Shown: one piece after another, positions 61,912-64,000 of the stretch | Numbering within the stretch: position 1 is the stretch's first letter | Layout: each line of letters starts with the position of its first letter | From: Candidatus Poribacteria bacterium | Lineage (GTDB): Bacteria; Poribacteria; WGA-4E; WGA-3G | Assembly (NCBI GenBank): GCA_022825825.1 | Contig: JAJDWA010000018.1 | Coordinates: forward strand, 1-64,000 | Direction: 5' to 3' | DNA length: 64,000 nt | Notes under the pieces: model-generated | What the model was told of the DNA's origin: nothing | What the model saw: the letters and a program-made list of their open reading frames with translations, nothing else | Databases searched by the model: none | Made by a program: the position numbers and the translations under genes

Positions 61912-62286
61912 ATGGATTGGGTCTTTAACACATTCTCAGAATACCTTGAAAACGACTTCAAAAAGCGAATCGGCAATCCGAATCCCACTGTCGCTGACCT
62001 GTGGGATGCTTTTCAAGTGCTCTTTCCTGCCACTTCCGCCCAACTGTTAGTGCAGGAACCCGTGGGAAACACTGTCCGGTTCAAACCGCTTGCTTTCTAC
62101 TATGCCGACGAAATGGGGCCCTTAATTGATGCCCCTTTGGATTATCTCAAACAGAATTTTGGCGGAGGTAAGTTTAAAATCAACTTCTATCACGGCATGC
62201 AGTTCATCGCGACAATAAATTTCAAGCCAGAAGGCACAGAAATATGGCGAGATTTACCAGAAATGGAGGCAATAGGTCCCTCATGA
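61912..62286 (+). CDS. Hypothetical protein
   Basis: The protein has 124 residues, is not recognised, and has no signal peptide or membrane segment. The sequence is mixed alpha/beta with many aromatics (MDWVFNTFSEYLENDFKKR; GGGKFKINFYHGMQF). Its stop overlaps the ATG of the next gene (ATGA at 62283-62286), so the two are coupled. It ends a few residues after a clear FKPEG beta element. Confidence 0.65.
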   Translation: MDWVFNTFSEYLENDFKKRIGNPNPTVADLWDAFQVLFPATSAQLLVQEPVGNTVRFKPLAFYYADEMGPLIDAPLDYLKQNFGGGKFKINFYHGMQFIATINFKPEGTEIWRDLPEMEAIGPS

Positions 62287-62711
62287 ATCAACAAGAGTAT
62301 GGAGAATGCCCTACCTGTGGCAGTGTCAACGTCCAGCAGTTAGATGCGAATTCATGGTTCTGCTTGGATTGTGATTGGGATAACCTCTCCGCTATAAGTA
62401 ATGGAAATGACGAACTACTTGCATCCTTACGTCATGGGGATATACACGCTCGACGCATTGCAGCACAATCATTAATTAATATCGGTGATTCGGAACGACA
62501 CCTTGCTACACCGTCAGACACCGAAGCACTGCTGGCAGCACTTGAAGATGAGGACGCGGATGTGCGTTATTTCGTAGCAGTAGCACTTGGCAAATTGGAA
62601 GCGAAACTTGGCCTAAACAAACTCAAACAGCTCGCTGAAAATGATGCCTCTGCGCTTGTCCGAGAAGGGGCACAAACAGCAGTAGAACAGATAGAATCGC
62701 TTGCGGATTAA
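62283..62711 (+). CDS. Zinc-ribbon protein with HEAT repeats
   Basis: This 142-residue protein has an N-terminal four-Cys zinc ribbon (CPTC near 9-12 and CLDC near 26-29) and HEAT-like helical repeats (about 45-140; HGDIHARRIAAQSL and DEDADVRYFVAVALGKL). The arrangement is the reverse of the protein at 13443-13988. ATG 62283 overlaps the previous stop codon. Confidence 0.72.
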   Translation: MNQQEYGECPTCGSVNVQQLDANSWFCLDCDWDNLSAISNGNDELLASLRHGDIHARRIAAQSLINIGDSERHLATPSDTEALLAALEDEDADVRYFVAVALGKLEAKLGLNKLKQLAENDASALVREGAQTAVEQIESLAD

Positions 62712-62724
62712 GGAGATCGCTAAA

Positions 62725-63792
62725 ATGGAAAAAATTAAAATCGGTTATATCGGATGTGGGTTTATGGCACAAAAGGTGCATATTCCGAATTTTGGAAGCA
62801 TTCCTGAATGTGAAATTGTTGGACTCGCGGAGGTACGTACTGAACTCGGCAAAAAGGTCCAACAACGATTCAGCATTCCGCATCTCTATCAAGACCATAC
62901 TGAACTTGCCCAAAATACCGATATTGAAGCGGTCGCAGTATCCGCCGATTTCGCTTTACAAGGTGAGATTGCCAAAGACCTTCTACGTGCTGGAAAACAC
63001 GTATTCATGGAAAAACCGATGGCTGTTTCAGTTGAACAAGCACAAGCAATCGTAGATGCTTCAAAAGAATCTGGTAAAAAACTGATGGTAGGCTACATGA
63101 AACGTTACGATGCTGGCAATGAGATCGTTAAAGAGAAGATCACACAATTCCGAGAAACGGGTGAACTTGGTCGTTTGACGTATGCACGGAATCATGGATT
63201 TGGTGGCGATTGGGTGTGCAATTTAGATACGCCAATGGACGGTACAGATGAACCGAAACCAAGTGCTCCCCAGAAATTCCCTGAGTGGCTCCCAGAAGAA
63301 TTCTGGGGCAAATACATCGGATACCTTCAGCAGTATACGCACAATATCAATCTAATGCGGTGGTTTCTTGATGCTGGTGATAATGTTACCGTCAAAGCAG
63401 TTGATTTAAATGAAAACGGGTATACAGGTGTTGTAATCTTTGATATGAACGGCACGCGCGTGACACTGGAAACCGGACATGTTTCCCACTACCGTTGGGA
63501 TGAGCATTCGCAAATATATTTTCAACACGGGTGGATTCACACTTGGGCACCACCGTTGTTGCTGAAGAACACACCTGCAGAGGTAGAAATTTATCGGGCT
63601 GGTGAAGAACAGGAGATTACACGACCTATTCCGAGACCGTCATGGACATGGGCATATCACAGAGAGGCGGAATACTTTGTTAAAAACCTCCGCAATCCTG
63701 AACCGTTCCGTTCTTCTGCTGAAGATACGCTAACAGATGTACGGCTTTTTGAGGACATCTACCGCATCTTCGTAGATCAGCAAGAGGGCTAA
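62725..63792 (+). CDS. Gfo/Idh/MocA family oxidoreductase
   Basis: This 355-residue NAD(P)-dependent oxidoreductase has the Rossmann GYIGCGFMA motif near residues 6-14, the E-K-P triad (FMEKPMAV, near residue 98) with the catalytic Lys, and a His in the QYTHNINLMRWF helix where the family has its catalytic His. ATG 62725 is preferred (AAGGAG 8 nt upstream; the longer frame starts inside the previous gene). The sugar or polyol substrate is unknown. Unlike the member at 444-1634, its catalytic residues are intact. Confidence 0.9.
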   Translation: MEKIKIGYIGCGFMAQKVHIPNFGSIPECEIVGLAEVRTELGKKVQQRFSIPHLYQDHTELAQNTDIEAVAVSADFALQGEIAKDLLRAGKHVFMEKPMAVSVEQAQAIVDASKESGKKLMVGYMKRYDAGNEIVKEKITQFRETGELGRLTYARNHGFGGDWVCNLDTPMDGTDEPKPSAPQKFPEWLPEEFWGKYIGYLQQYTHNINLMRWFLDAGDNVTVKAVDLNENGYTGVVIFDMNGTRVTLETGHVSHYRWDEHSQIYFQHGWIHTWAPPLLLKNTPAEVEIYRAGEEQEITRPIPRPSWTWAYHREAEYFVKNLRNPEPFRSSAEDTLTDVRLFEDIYRIFVDQQEG

Positions 63793-63808
63793 ATGTTCCT
63801 AAAAAACC

Positions 63809-63837
63809 TTGCATTTTGGCTTTGCAACATATATACT
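63809..63837 (+). promoter_or_regulatory. Sigma70-like promoter
   Basis: TTGCAT (63809-63814), a 17-nt spacer and TATACT (63832-63837) precede the partial secreted-protein gene at 63906. Confidence 0.5.
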
Positions 63838-63905
63838 ATACTTTAATCTTGTTCTGCTAAATTAGCATCAGATTGCCGTAAAATGCTCTTGGAGGCGTTC
63901 ATATA

Positions 63906-64000
63906 ATGAAACATAAATTATTCTTATGCTTGTTTCTTTTTCTGATTCTGTCGCCAGTCGGGATGACGCAAAAGGATGCTGGCGATCAGGAAACACGTCT
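63906..64000 (+). CDS. Secreted protein, N-terminus only (cut by window end)
   Basis: Thirty-one codons are visible: a basic start, a strongly hydrophobic core (LFLCLFLFLIL) and a likely signal-peptidase site near GMTQ. TTGGAGG lies about 11 nt before ATG 63906. The rest of the gene, and so its family, is outside the window. Confidence 0.6.
   Translation, partial: MKHKLFLCLFLFLILSPVGMTQKDAGDQETR

Overview
The window looks like a chromosomal segment of an uncultured bacterium of the Candidatus Poribacteria type, or a close Planctomycetes-like relative. This is inferred from gene content, not from a marker gene. The hallmarks are several sulfatases, PhyH-family dioxygenases, Gfo/Idh/MocA oxidoreductases, a DUF1549/DUF1553 + DUF1501 + PPC-domain operon, DUF6785-type membrane proteins, Uma2 proteins, and short intergenic palindromes built on a GGTGCGGTT/AACCGCACC stem. 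No rRNA, tRNA, CRISPR array, intact transposase or prophage gene was seen.

Layout. 1-10 kb: a Gfo/Idh oxidoreductase, an ABC-2-like membrane protein, a DUF6785-type membrane protein, a sulfatase, two tandem PhyH proteins and an AstE/aspartoacylase-type hydrolase, separated by nested inverted-repeat elements. 10-16.7 kb: an aminopeptidase P, a secreted metzincin-type protease, a MNT/HEPN toxin-antitoxin pair with a frameshifted toxin, a HEAT/zinc-ribbon protein, an ECF sigma factor with its ZAS anti-sigma factor, and a TroA-family metal-binding lipoprotein. 17-28.3 kb: a cytochrome c-WD40 protein whose frame continues through a TGA into an HMA metal-binding domain (a candidate selenocysteine protein), a second sulfatase, a secreted protein, and the DUF1549/DUF1501/PPC operon.

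28.5-51.8 kb is a continuous respiratory island. It encodes a bc-type complex (Rieske protein, split cytochrome b, octaheme cytochrome c), mono- and diheme cytochromes, a cytochrome bd subunit I-like protein without subunit II, two cupredoxin-like secreted proteins, an ABC-2 exporter, and a complete A-type haem-copper oxidase set (coxB, coxA, ctaA, ctaB, two subunit III proteins, subunit IV, SCO). Together these could carry electrons from quinol through the bc complex and soluble cytochromes/cupredoxins to oxygen, with haem A synthesis and CuA assembly encoded on site.

51.8-61.3 kb is an accessory block in which six copies of a domain resembling PCP_red (the C-terminal domain of the light-independent protochlorophyllide reductase subunit) are attached to four different proteins: a double USP/rubredoxin-like protein, a zinc-ribbon protein, a radical SAM/SPASM protein and a coiled-coil protein. 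A Mrp/NBP35 ATPase and a CopD-like membrane protein lie among them. The end of the window holds a decayed Uma2 gene, a zinc-ribbon/HEAT protein, a second Gfo/Idh oxidoreductase and the start of a secreted protein.

The strongest unusual signal is the in-frame TGA at 18482-18484. It sits exactly at the first Cys of the HMA GMTCxxC motif, the frame stays open for 56 further well-matched residues, and a 7-bp hairpin starts 16 nt after the TGA. The second is the PCP_red-domain cluster beside the oxidase genes.
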